DNA of 64,000 nt from Ananas comosus (lineage: Eukaryota > Streptophyta > Magnoliopsida > Poales > Bromeliaceae), in the NCBI RefSeq assembly GCF_001540865.1, contig NC_033624.1:349713-413712 (forward strand). The letters run 5' to 3'. This document shows positions 1 through 10,314 of the stretch, piece after piece. Both the position numbers and the translations under genes were made by a program. Each line of letters begins with the position of its first letter. The stretch's first letter is position 1. A model generated the notes under the pieces. That model was not told where the DNA came from. It made no database searches and was given only the letters and a program-made list of their open reading frames with translations.

Positions 1-416
1 GGGGTGCCCGAGCCGCGGCACGCTGATCGCCGTGTCGCCCATCTACGCCACCTTCTCGGGGAGCGTCATGCACCAGACAAGGTCCGCCACCCTCACGTCA
101 TACGGTTGGCTGTTGTCGCAGTAGACGAAGTCGTCCACGGCGAGACCCATGATCGTGAAGCGCTCTGGATCGCACACGTACGAGTAGTTCCAGCCCTCAG
201 TGTGGATGGGTCCGAGCACGGGTTCGGGGGCCGTCGAGGGGGAGGGGGCAGCGGCAGGGGGATGGCAGTCGAGGGGGAGGGGGCGGCAGCTGGAGGGATG
301 AGTGTCGACGAGGGGGAGGGGGCGGCGGCAGTGGGGATGGATCGCGAGGAGGTGACAGCGACGAAGATGGAGAAAAAGAGGAGAAGCGGGAGGAAGAATG
401 GTTTGGCCATTGCCAT
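1..416 (-). pseudogene. GH3 beta-D-xylosidase, 5' end, frame-broken
   Basis: Minus-strand start of a plant glycoside hydrolase family 3 beta-xylosidase (secreted, acts on cell-wall xylan or arabinoxylan). The ATG at 416 opens a signal peptide (MAMAKPFFLPLLLFF...) followed by a Pro/Ala/Ser-rich linker. The typical BXL N-terminus then follows: YVCDPERF, a short Phe/Tyr-Cys segment, PYDVRVADL, MTLPEKVA and MGD...VPRLG. The signal peptide and the BXL part are in different frames; the change falls in a Pro-rich repeat around 250-265. A TAG at 43-45 lies where relatives carry Gln between EKV and the Gly-Asp. The gene runs off the left edge, so the catalytic domain is not visible. It is either a pseudogene or contains consensus errors. 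Family assignment rests on remembered conservation and is fairly secure. Confidence 0.72.
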
Positions 417-490
417 TGGATTAGGAAAGAGGAGAAGAAGAGTACTTCAAGCTACGAGACGCTGCATGGAGAAATGTTTTACGATGGGTC

Positions 491-500
491 TATTTATATA
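491..500 (-). promoter_or_regulatory. TATA box of the beta-xylosidase gene
   Basis: The minus strand reads TATATAAATA about 75 bases upstream of the ATG at 416. This is the expected spacing for a plant TATA box with a short leader. Confidence 0.55.
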
Positions 501-536
501 CGGTGGGTTGTTTAATTTATTTATTATTTTTTAAGA

Positions 537-1632
537 GAAAAGTACACTTCTATTCTATAAACTTATCTTAAAAAGCTCTAAAGTTTTATCCGACACTATA
601 CTTGTTAGTATATCTCAAAATAAATAAAGCGGATAGCGTGCTATCTATTTCTCTAAAAAAAAACAGCTTTAATTAGATATCATATAAATGAATGAATTTG
701 ATTGAGGAAATTCCCTAGAGCTCTAAAGTTTTATCAGATACTATATTTGTTGGCATATCCCAACAACCTTAATTACATGAATTATATATCGTATAAATGA
801 ATGAATTAGATGGAGGAAGTTCCAAAACTGAAAAGGGAGTCTATCTAGCTTCCGTTGGAAATTGCGAGTGTGATGTGAAAATATTTCATTGTTATTTACG
901 ATAATATATTATATAGATTGAAATATATCAATTAGGATATAAATTTTATAGTCTTATCTGGGAAGCATATATTTTGGGCTAATAACGCAAGATGGATTTC
1001 TTATCAAAAGGGCCGTTTATTTAAAATATGTTCAAGCGGGCCTCAGATTGCAAACTATGTTGCAGTGCCGGCCTAGTTTCCCATAAATTCAGGTCGTGGG
1101 CCGACCCATTGGCATCGTAGCCCAAACAGATAAAGCGTTTATGCATGTTCCTTGCTTGTGGCCCATATCCAAAAATATTAAGAAAATAAAAACTACAAGA
1201 TTAAATTAAAAAAAAAAAAAAAAATCAGGTTCAGAGCATTAATAGAATACAAGTCCATTAACAAAGCCCCATCACACAGACACAAAGTAAAAAAGGAAAA
1301 AAAAAAAAAAAGGGGGGGAAAAATGCTGTAAAATGCAACAAACTTAATTATAAGGATCTTAAAGAAAAATATTGTACTATGAGTACCCTGCATTTGCAAG
1401 ATATCAGAGAAGACAACTTCTGAAAAGATGTTCTAAGTCCTACCTGCCACAATTCTATCCACTGTACTTTTTCCAACTTAATTATCCCTACGCCCTTCAC
1501 CCAACCTTTTATATAAAGGTTCAATTAAAGTTAAATCCAAACACTAGATGTATAACAAACACACAAACCTATCATTAATTGATCGAACTACAATGCTTAA
1601 AACTCTATTTACCCTAACTATGTAATAAAAAC
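537..1632. other. AT-rich intergenic with a LINE/SINE 3'-end remnant
   Basis: No gene is seen. At about 626-665 the + strand carries AAGCGGATAGCGTGCTATCT followed by a short A-tract. This resembles the 3' terminus of the LINE/SINE families found elsewhere in the window (17.4, 23.6, 28.8 and 55.9 kb). Two A-tracts occur at about 1208-1223 and 1294-1310. TGGCC/GGCCC motifs cluster at 1030-1160. Confidence 0.45.
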
Positions 1633-3490
1633 TTAACAGGTCTGAGGTGGAAATTGCACATCCATGACTTCAATCAGCTTCTTTGCAACTGCACTTGCAT
1701 ACACTGAAGATCCTTCGGGGATCTGTTTATAACAACGTCAATTTAAAGCACTCTCCATTAATTAACCCAAAATAAATTAAAAAAAAAATAAAAATTATGA
1801 TAATTGAGAAAGATGATATACGGTACACTAACCTTAGTGTTGAACATGTAAATGTGGCAGTCTCCTATGATTCCCCCAGACAAGTGCAGAAGCTCGAGCT
1901 GAAGCTCGTCGAGAATTCTCGAAGCGGTTAGCAAGCAACTGATCATCCTCTTCCTTTGGGTGATCTTGATAGTCACTTCATCCTCTACGATCCGAACGTC
2001 GACGAAGGTCTCTTTCGACTTCCGTTGGAGCCATGAACTCCTTAGAGACCCGTTGGATGCATGATGTTCTCCCTCATCTATAAAAGGCTTCACTGAAGAG
2101 CTCTCCATGTCACCTACTAACTCCTCTCCAATTAAGACCTCCTTTCCCCTCTCCTTTTTGCGCCTCTTCTTCTCGACCAGTAGCTTGAGCTCGTTCACCG
2201 TCCGACCTAATTCTCTGATGTAGTCCATCGTGTCGGAGATGATCGTCGCTCGATCATCCTTTTCCGCGCGAAGAAACATATAGACAAACTCACATGTACA
2301 GATGTACTCATGTACTAGCAATTAATACCAAAGTTATGCTATTTTTTGAACATATTTTTTATGCCAAAGTGGGTGTAACTAGCCCAAAATACACTGTCAA
2401 AATTAAAACTCCGCATGTACACTACCCAAAAGATGTAAAAAATTATGCTGATATGTGCAAAAACAATGTAAACAAGAACCCTAGGTACCAGCAAAAAGTA
2501 AAACAAACACCGCAAAAACCAAGAAACCGCACACACAAAAATAATTCTATAAATTAAGCATCTTCTAACAGCTAACAGATAACAAATAAAAATGAAACCA
2601 ATTAAGCTCAACCAGAAACTTAAAGCAGTGTCCAATTTATTAACAACCAATAATTAAGGAGGCATTTAGGTTTGAAAAAGTGGTTGAAGGTAGGAGATAA
2701 ATAGTTTGACACTAAATACTACTAATCAATATATGCTTCATAGATGTATTGCCATGAACAAATTAATTAATAAATAAAATATTTGCTGTGGTGAATAATA
2801 GGGTAAATTAATTATTTATACCTTGGTTCTGTTAGGGATGAGTGATTTGAGCAGTTCATACTTCTCACTAAGCCTTTCTCTCCTTTGCTTCTCCTTCTTT
2901 TCCACCCCATTAAAGCTTAACCCCTTTTGCCTCATTCCACCTTTTTGCCTTCTTGTGTTAAGGTGTGGGCTCTCAAGCTGCTGCCCTAGCCCATAAACTT
3001 CCTCCATTACACCACCAACAAAGTGGCCATTAACACTAGACCCATTTATAAACCCAGAATAATCTTGTGGTAATGAAACATCATCGTTGTTGTTAATATT
3101 ATTAGCGGTATATATCTCTCTCACTTGACATGGCTGGTGATGAACCAAATCTAACTGCACCGACGGGTCGTACAAGACGGTCGAGCCGACAGAAGCAGTT
3201 TCCGGCGGGATCTCGGCAAAGAAGAGGCTTTCGGGGAAGTGCATGAGATGGGGAGCCATTTCCGGCTTCCCGACAACATCGAGACCGAACTGGCGGTGGA
3301 AGTCGAGTTCGGCCGCAGCGGCGGAGGTGCCGTTGCTGCTGTTGCTGCTGCTGTTTTGGCCACTCCCCATGAGCGCCAAGTCGGAGAAATTCATCGTGGC
3401 GGTGTGAGAAGGGCCAATGAATTCTGACGATGATCCTTCCATGGGGATGTGCTCATGGGGTGGATATAACTCGGGATGGTGATGATACAT
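1633..3490 (-). CDS. bHLH transcription factor, TIP2/EAT1 (bHLH142/141; AtbHLH10/89/91) type
   Basis: Three exons on the minus strand: 3490-2822, 2258-1833 and 1722-1633. Splice sites are GT-AG and the frame is continuous, giving 394 aa. The ATG at 3490 gives MYHHHPELYP; the frame upstream has no other ATG. The bHLH domain spans exons 1 and 2: a basic stretch (KEKQRRERL), helix 1 (KYELLKSLIPN), then DDRATIISDTMDYIREL and a Lys-rich continuation of helix 2. The basic region lacks the usual His-Glu-Arg DNA-contact pattern, as in this subfamily. The C-terminal ACT-like region (VDVRIVEDEVTIKI, LHLSGGIIGD) and the last exon (EGSSVYASAVAKKLIEV) match the group. These nuclear factors drive tapetum differentiation and timed cell death in anthers, usually as heterodimers. 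The subfamily is secure; whether it is orthologous to TIP2 or EAT1 is inferred. Confidence 0.88.
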
Positions 3491-3782
3491 CCTCCTTCTC
3501 TCTTTTCTCTTCTCTTCTAATGACACCTCTTGCGGCCTCTATATATCAAGTAGAAAATGAAATAATATATCAGTTACTAGTACAAAAGGCAAGTAGGCTA
3601 GACCTTTAGAGCAAGAGAGAGAAAGAGATACCTTAGAGATACCTTGAGAGGAGGAGCTCAAATTAAAAACAAATGGAGTAGCCCATTTGGGAAAAGACTA
3701 GATTCATGAGAGGAGAGAGGAGTGAGGGAGTGGAGAGGAGGAGAGATGGGGAGAACTGATCAGAAGAGGAGAAGAGGGTTGG

Positions 3783-3919
3783 GAAATATATATATAAAAA
3801 GAGGTAAAAGGTGGTTTGGAGCCATAGAAAGCTGTTGGTTTCTTGTGGGATTGGTAGAGAGAAGAAGTGGGGCTCCCTCTCTCTCTCTCTCTCTCTCTCC
3901 TTCCCTGTCCAAGCCTGCC

Positions 3920-3969
<50 letters not shown>
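3783..3969 (-). promoter_or_regulatory. Promoter of bHLH gene: TATA box plus CT/GA repeats
   Basis: On the minus strand TTTTATATATATATTTCC lies at about 3784-3800, some 300 bases upstream of the ATG. Further upstream are a (CT)n tract at 3877-3899 and a (GA)n tract at 3922-3968, separated by about 22 bases. GA/CT repeats are known binding sites of BBR/BPC GAGA factors in plants. Promoter use is inferred from position. Confidence 0.45.
3877..3968. repeat. Facing (CT)n and (GA)n microsatellites
   Basis: About 11 CT units, a GC-rich spacer of about 22 bases, then about 23 GA units. The two tracts are complementary and can pair into a hairpin. Confidence 0.95.
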
Positions 3970-3973
<4 letters not shown>

Positions 3974-4019
3974 GTTGTTACTGAGATTCCCTTGTGATGG
4001 GGCCCATGTAGTCCCAGTA

Positions 4020-6732
4020 CCATCTCCTCATAGGAAGCATAATCTTCCGTAGTTCTGATACTGCATGGTGATATTATAATAACATTTTATGGTTAGCAGT
4101 ACGTAGCAGGAAAGAGCAAAAGACTTGGCCTTCTTCTTCTACCCTTGTTTATAAGGAAAAGTTTCATACCTCAGTCCTGATCAATTGAGTACAACTAATC
4201 CTAATCTCTTGTGCTGAGCTACTTAATTAAATTTATTATTTATCTGAAAAACACCAGAATTTGAGCTTATTCAGTGATTAAGTTTGGGTAAACAATTAAC
4301 ACTTAACCATGAACGGTTAACAAGATATGTTATATTGTAGGATAGTGGACCTGTCCAACCGTTGGATAGCACTCGATGCGAATCTCAAACAATATTTCAT
4401 GCGTTGCATGCTACAAAATGGTTTTCATGGTCTACGCCTATTTTTAAAAGGACAGCCCATATAGAGGCCTTTTGAAAATGTATTCTACTAGTAGGTGTAG
4501 GGTAAAGTTAAGTAATCCCCTATATATGTGAGCCTTTTAGACAATATTCCATCAAAATATGTTTTGTACTTCTGCAATGATTACAAGAAGAAATTAAATA
4601 AAGCAAATGGACTTTGGTTGTAGCAGGGAATATTTTGTGAAATTGGTGAAATGATTACTAATGGGGTTGCATCTTTTATATAATTGAGCTGTATGCATGT
4701 TAAAACCTTTTCAAGTTTTGAGTAAATTAACCAGATTAATTGATAAAGAATGCATTAAGTTGCAAATAGCAAAAGATAGATACTAATATGCTAAGAGATA
4801 AGGTATCAGTTTATACATAATTAATAAATGTATCTCTAGTGTCTCAAAGCCTAGCTAAAGGGAGGAAGTTTACTTGCCAAGAACCTTAAGAAAATTATTT
4901 TATATTACAATCAGGATAATTTTTACCTTTTACCTTAGGTTTTTACCATATACTTATACTTTGTAGTACAAAGAACTTTACCATAGCTAGCTAGACTCTC
5001 TAATTAGTAGATACGAGACTAGCCAAGTCATGGAACAATGTACCAAAGAGTAGTGAGTAATAAACCCCTCCCATTTAAGTATTTCATACAGTGTGTCTAG
5101 ATTTTGTTAACTTTTGTACTATAACTTAAAAAAATGTCATTAAAATCTCCACGGAAATGATTAATTCTAATACATGCAAGGGTTATCTCTTGCAAATTAA
5201 AGAGTATACAGTTTTTTTTTGGGGGGTAAAAAAAAAAAAAGCTCAAAAGAGAATCTTGGGATGGTCTCATGCAGTTTTAACATATGGTTTTGCTGTTAAT
5301 CAACCCTTGTGGAGGTTGGGCCATGCCCAAGGCATGGTCTCATTTTGAAAATTTCCTTCAAAAGCTATATTTCTGATAATTATTATATATAGCTTTTGTT
5401 TCATTTAGCTTCTCTCCCCCTCGTCTTGCTATATAAAATCTCAAGTTATAAATAAGCGGTTTATGCTTCTCTATAGCTTTTCGAATGTTTAGTGACGCGC
5501 ATCTCACAGCACAGTGGGAGATGAAATGATCCATATAATTTACTTTGGGTAGGATAATCTGAGAACGTTTTAGATCGAAAACACCTCAAAGAAGATGGAC
5601 TAATATAATTATTTAGTGCCTATTTCTTTATCTAAGCCAAATGCAGTTCCTAAGTTTAGTATAGTAAGTTTAGATACGTAATCATTTTTTGTCTCTTGCT
5701 TTGCGGCAACCCCAAACTTTACTGAACAATGTACTTTCCGATATATATCTAACAAAAGTTTTTTTCTTTAGTGATTGTTGTTAGGTGGTTAACACAAATG
5801 ATGGTTAGTAAGTAAACCTTTAATTACACATGAAAAATGAGGCATATAGCAGCTCAATTATAAAGTAGTCCTAAAAGAGTTCCAAAGCAAACAACAAATA
5901 ATGACTAAACAATGGACACATACCGCTTCACTAATTTGATCGATGTGCACAAACCTATATCAATGTCTATGTAAACAAATGAAGCTTTTGAGAGGTGGGT
6001 TCATACTTTTAGATGTTCTTCTCACAAAGCTTAGAAGGTAAGATTAAAGTAACAGAGCTAGCGCTTGGTGAACCAGCAAAAATTTTCGTTACAAAATAAA
6101 GTCGGCGATTCTAAAAGCCGCTTTGCCGGTTACATCCCGAATTCGGCGATGAAACCACCACGCACCACCGAGCCCAGAGAGTAAAATGGGCCCAAAGGCC
6201 CAAACCATGGCCCGGTCCAATAGGCCCATTAACCACTCCATATATGGCTGCAAATATAACCATAACCGTTAATATTTAGCCGTGTTACCTAATTTTTTTA
6301 TTATTTTTTGAATTAAATTGAATTTTGGGAATTTACTTTCACCCATATACTTTTATCCGGGCGTTTCGCAACTCGAACTCAAATTCAAAATATTCAAAAT
6401 ATGTCCATTTCTACTCCATACTTTACTATTCAGATTCTAGTACATAGTTTGGCCGTTGTAGAGTATAGAATTTAGATCTAATCACTGGTTTGAGAAGATG
6501 AAAATAAGATCGAAGTGATTTTGGCCAAAAATTAAAAAAAAAACTTCAAATTTAACAACTAGCAAAGCACGTACATACACAAGAAGTAGCAACTTAAGCC
6601 TTAAAACATGAAGAGAAACATCCTAACAGCAATATTTGACCCAAAAAGACAAAAGAAATTCTCAACAAGCAACATCAATCCCATAGTGGCCACTTCTAGC
6701 AAACATGTATGTATGCAGGGGTTAATAATCAG
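4020..6732. other. Intergenic, no gene seen
   Basis: AT-rich DNA with stop codons in all frames. Around 6100-6245 lies a GC-richer patch with several GGGCCC/GGCCCA motifs (site II-like), which could be a remnant promoter. A T-tract and an A-tract flank 5211-5240. I see no RNA gene or intact mobile element. Confidence 0.5.
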
Positions 6733-7065
6733 TTAACGAAGAGATAGCGCAGCAAGAACCAAAATGAAACCACGGATGACTAACGTGGCATACAACACCA
6801 TGGTGGCGAAGCCGCTGAGCCACCGAAATTGCCGGCACATCAGCCGCCCTCTTCTACCACGAATGAAAAGAAGGGATAGCGAAATTGCAGTGCCTGCAGC
6901 CGACAGAGCCACCCCGAGGATCAGCACTGTGGCAGTCGCTCGGCGGAGCTCGCGGGGCTTCACCAGGTCCGTCGTCCACAGGCCAAAGAGCACGTTGGCG
7001 AGCGCGCGGCTGAAGGACGCGAATGCAGCTTTCATGTTTAGTCTTTCGTTGCCATTGATCATCAT
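6733..7065 (-). CDS. Small hypothetical membrane protein
   Basis: An open frame of 110 aa from ATG 7065 (MMINGNERLNMKAAF...), or 100 aa from the next in-frame ATG at 7035. It has two hydrophobic segments (TVLILGVALSAAGTAISLSL and ATMVLYATLVIRGFILVLAA) separated by an Arg-rich loop, so it looks like a two-pass membrane protein. GC content is clearly above the surrounding DNA, which supports coding. A possible acceptor (CTGCAG) lies just upstream of the ATG at 7065, so this may be the last exon of a longer gene whose 5' part I cannot find. I do not recognise the family. Confidence 0.5.
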   Translation of the reverse strand: MMINGNERLNMKAAFASFSRALANVLFGLWTTDLVKPRELRRATATVLILGVALSAAGTAISLSLLFIRGRRGRLMCRQFRWLSGFATMVLYATLVIRGFILVLAALSLR

Positions 7066-7129
7066 CCTGCAGCATGAGAAGTTTGAAAGAGCATCAGGGA
7101 ATCGGTTTAACAGCATATTGCAATTTTGA

Positions 7130-8330
7130 CATAGACACCTAATTAATTAATTTTTGGAAAAGAAGTATTAGAGGGCATGACCAACGTTTAGCCCCCACAT
7201 GCCACCGCATAGGTGTAGGACCCTCTCTATAATGTTTTTCTCCAAGGCTAAATATTTGTGTTTACACCATTTTAGCTTTTATTTAATTTGTATTTAAATT
7301 AGAGGTTTCATTTGATTCCGATTTCAGGTTATCAACTGCTTTTCAGCTAAAAAAAATTGTGAATTTTAGTTGACAGATACTAGCTACTGAAAATGTTTCA
7401 ACAATTTTCCTCAAGTTTTTTTTTTTTGTGTAAAATTGAAATTTTAATAGAATTTGAATTTAAAACTTCGTATACTGATACTATATAAAATAATATAAAA
7501 TAAATATTGTTATTTAAAAATTTAAGTTATTACATAAGGGTACATTTATATTTTACATTCAACAACCGTAGAACTTTGGTTTTCACAAAAAGAAATAATA
7601 TGAGTTTAGTCAAACAAATGTTGAATATGGCTAAATCTCAACTATTAGGGTTTGTAATAAAACGAAAAAAAAAAAAACACCAACAAAAAGAACATCCTAA
7701 ATGCTAGTCTCAAATCATACTACCAAAAAAAAAAAAAAAGGACTATAAATATCCATTCAAATAAAACGACAATAAAATGCAAAATAATACAAAATCCAGG
7801 GACAAAAGATTATTAAATCACAAAATAAAGAAAGTGCTACAAAGGGTACCAATAGGAATAAAAACCCAACACATTTCACAATAATAAAGTAAGCAAATTA
7901 AGCTTACCAGTGAACTGAAGCAAAGGGAAGAGACACTTTATTTATTTATAAATGGTAAGAAGCCAAATTTTTTAAAAAGGGTTTAATTAATTATTTACCT
8001 CCGAAGCCGGTTTTGTGGCACTCTAATATTGTTCTCATTGGGAAAACCCAACGCATTAATCTCCTCCATTAAAATAAAAGATGGATTGAAGAGAGCTCTA
8101 AAACCCTTTCACAGTGGGATTTTTTTTCTCCTTTTTTTTCCTTTTTTAAAAAAAAAAAAAAAACCAAAGGAGCGAGGAGGAAAAGCCGAAAAAGGTGGCG
8201 TGTGTAAATACTAACAAGGTGAATAAAAAAAGGTGCGAAGGGATTCGTAGGAGTATATGGACGGTCGAGATAGGTTGATGAGGATGAGCCAACGGCGGAT
8301 GTAATGAAAGTTGATTATTGGACCCGCCCT
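7130..8330. other. Intergenic, homopolymer-rich
   Basis: AT-rich DNA with several A or T runs (about 7418, 7666, 7725, 8121-8164). No gene, RNA or complete mobile element could be supported. Confidence 0.45.
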
Positions 8331-8334
8331 TTTT

Positions 8335-8972
8335 CCGATAAGGCCCAGAAACCAGTGAGAGCTCATTTAGATAAATCCGGCCCAAAATCTATGTGGGCCT
8401 GAGGAGAGTAATAATTAAGCTTTTTTTTTTTTTTGGGTACAATGCAGAATACAAAATCAAAATTATTTTATTTATTTAAATATAAAAATATGGTGAAAAT
8501 AAAGTATTAATTAATAATTTTTGTCCATATAACGGAAAAAAGGAAAAAAAAATCTTTCACACGGGCCTTTCGAAAACAAGGTTCATGGGCCGTACATGGA
8601 CTCATATTGTAACCGGCCCACTCTCCCAGCCCACCAGAAGTTCTCCGCGAACGGGGACCAATCAGAACGAACGCTCCGTCCCGGTCCAATGGACCGGGTC
8701 CACGAAATAAAACTCCACCTCCCGATGCGTGCGCAACTGGAACCGTAGAATAACGGCGGAGTGGAGGGAGGTGATTTTTGTGTTGCAGCTGCTCCGGATC
8801 AATTTCGAAAACTCCTTTCGAAAAAAATATAATAATATTTTTTTATCGAGATTAATAATGATGGGGTGGATGAACTCCGTAAAAGTAATTTAATTATTTA
8901 GTAACTTAGATGAGGTGGTGTAATTGTTACATTTTAGACCTTTTTGTGGCGAAGGGGCGGAGAGAGCGAGCA
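8335..8972 (+). promoter_or_regulatory. Promoter region of the methyltransferase gene with site II motifs
   Basis: GGCCCA or TGGGCC occurs at about 8342, 8379, 8394, 8586 and 8615, in both orientations. Such motifs (TCP-bound site II elements) are common upstream of plant housekeeping and translation-related genes. No clear TATA box is seen near the ATG at 8973. Confidence 0.45.
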
Positions 8973-10266
8973 ATGACGCTCGGGGGATCGTCGTCGTCGT
9001 CGTCGTCGTCGTCGAGCTTAGGGACGCACTCATACGGGGAGACCGCATACTGGGACGATCGCTACCGCAAGGACGGGGGCCCCTTCGACTGGTACCAAAA
9101 GTATGCGCCCCTCTCCCCTCTCTTCGACCTCTACCTCCGCCGCTCCCACCGCCTCCTCCTCGTCGGTTGCGGCAACTCAGGTCCCTTTCCTCTTCTTCTC
9201 CTTCTTCTTCTTCTTCTTCGTCTTTGGTTTTGGAGCATTTGGATGTGTATTTGGATCTCGGTGTGTGCGTGTTTTGGGTGAAGGGGGGGTGGGGTTCGGG
9301 GAGAAATTAGATCGGATTGAGGAGATTGAGAAACGATGAGAAACCCTATGATCTGATCTACTTAGTATGTAGATGAATTTATCCCGATTTGTTGCTTAAT
9401 TTGTGATTTCTTTGTGCTGCTGCACTAGCATGTGATCTCTTGGATAATGTGTGTGCGTGTGGATTTAGACTCGGAGATCAAGTTATCCTTGCAAAAATAA
9501 TTGTAACTGATTATGTGATTTCGTGGATGCTAGTCAATCTAGTTTGTAATTGCAACTATGGTGTAATAAATGTTCCGGACATAGAATTAGTGAGTAGCTG
9601 AAATGGCAATGTCGTGGTTGTCGAATCGCTGAAACAAGCACATTTCTAGTTGAGGTTATGGGGCGAATGCTTAGTAGCTCTAGTTAGCAGATATGCTGTA
9701 TAGTTTGATGTTCCTACCCAGTGGAAGTTATAATCCTAATTTGAAATAGAGATTTTATTTTAATAATTTTGTTGCTAATCATGTATGTACTGGATTTGCA
9801 CCACTGTTTACCTGTCCCAAAATAGAGTTTTGGATCAAAGTCTCAACAAGTTAGTTGTTGAACGTCTGCATCATTAATTGTGATGTCAGTTACCAAGAAC
9901 TAGTGTGAAGGTTTCTGATGATCTACTGACACTGTCTTTCGCATGCCTGCGGAGTTGAGGTGCATGAGTTGTGACAATTTTATTGCATTCAATATAGTAC
10001 ATGTTATATATGATCCATTGCAGTTATGCTTTTACAAAATTATCCCGTTTCAAGTTAAAATGCTTCCAACTGTCAAACTTTACGTGCTATTGCATAGGAT
10101 GCATAACCTGCTTTTTATATAATGTGCTTGCTTGATCTGGAAATCAAACAGTTTTGGGGGAAAGCATGGTTGATGATGGATATCAAGATATCATTAACAT
10201 AGATATATCTACAGTGGTGATTGAAGCCATGCAACAAAAATACAAAGATAAGCCAGCCCTAAAGTG

Positions 10267-10314
<48 letters not shown>

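Noticed and set aside
93..534. Open frames on the + strand opposite the beta-xylosidase
   Set aside because: They are complements of the Pro-rich linker and the BXL region; the minus strand carries the conserved text.
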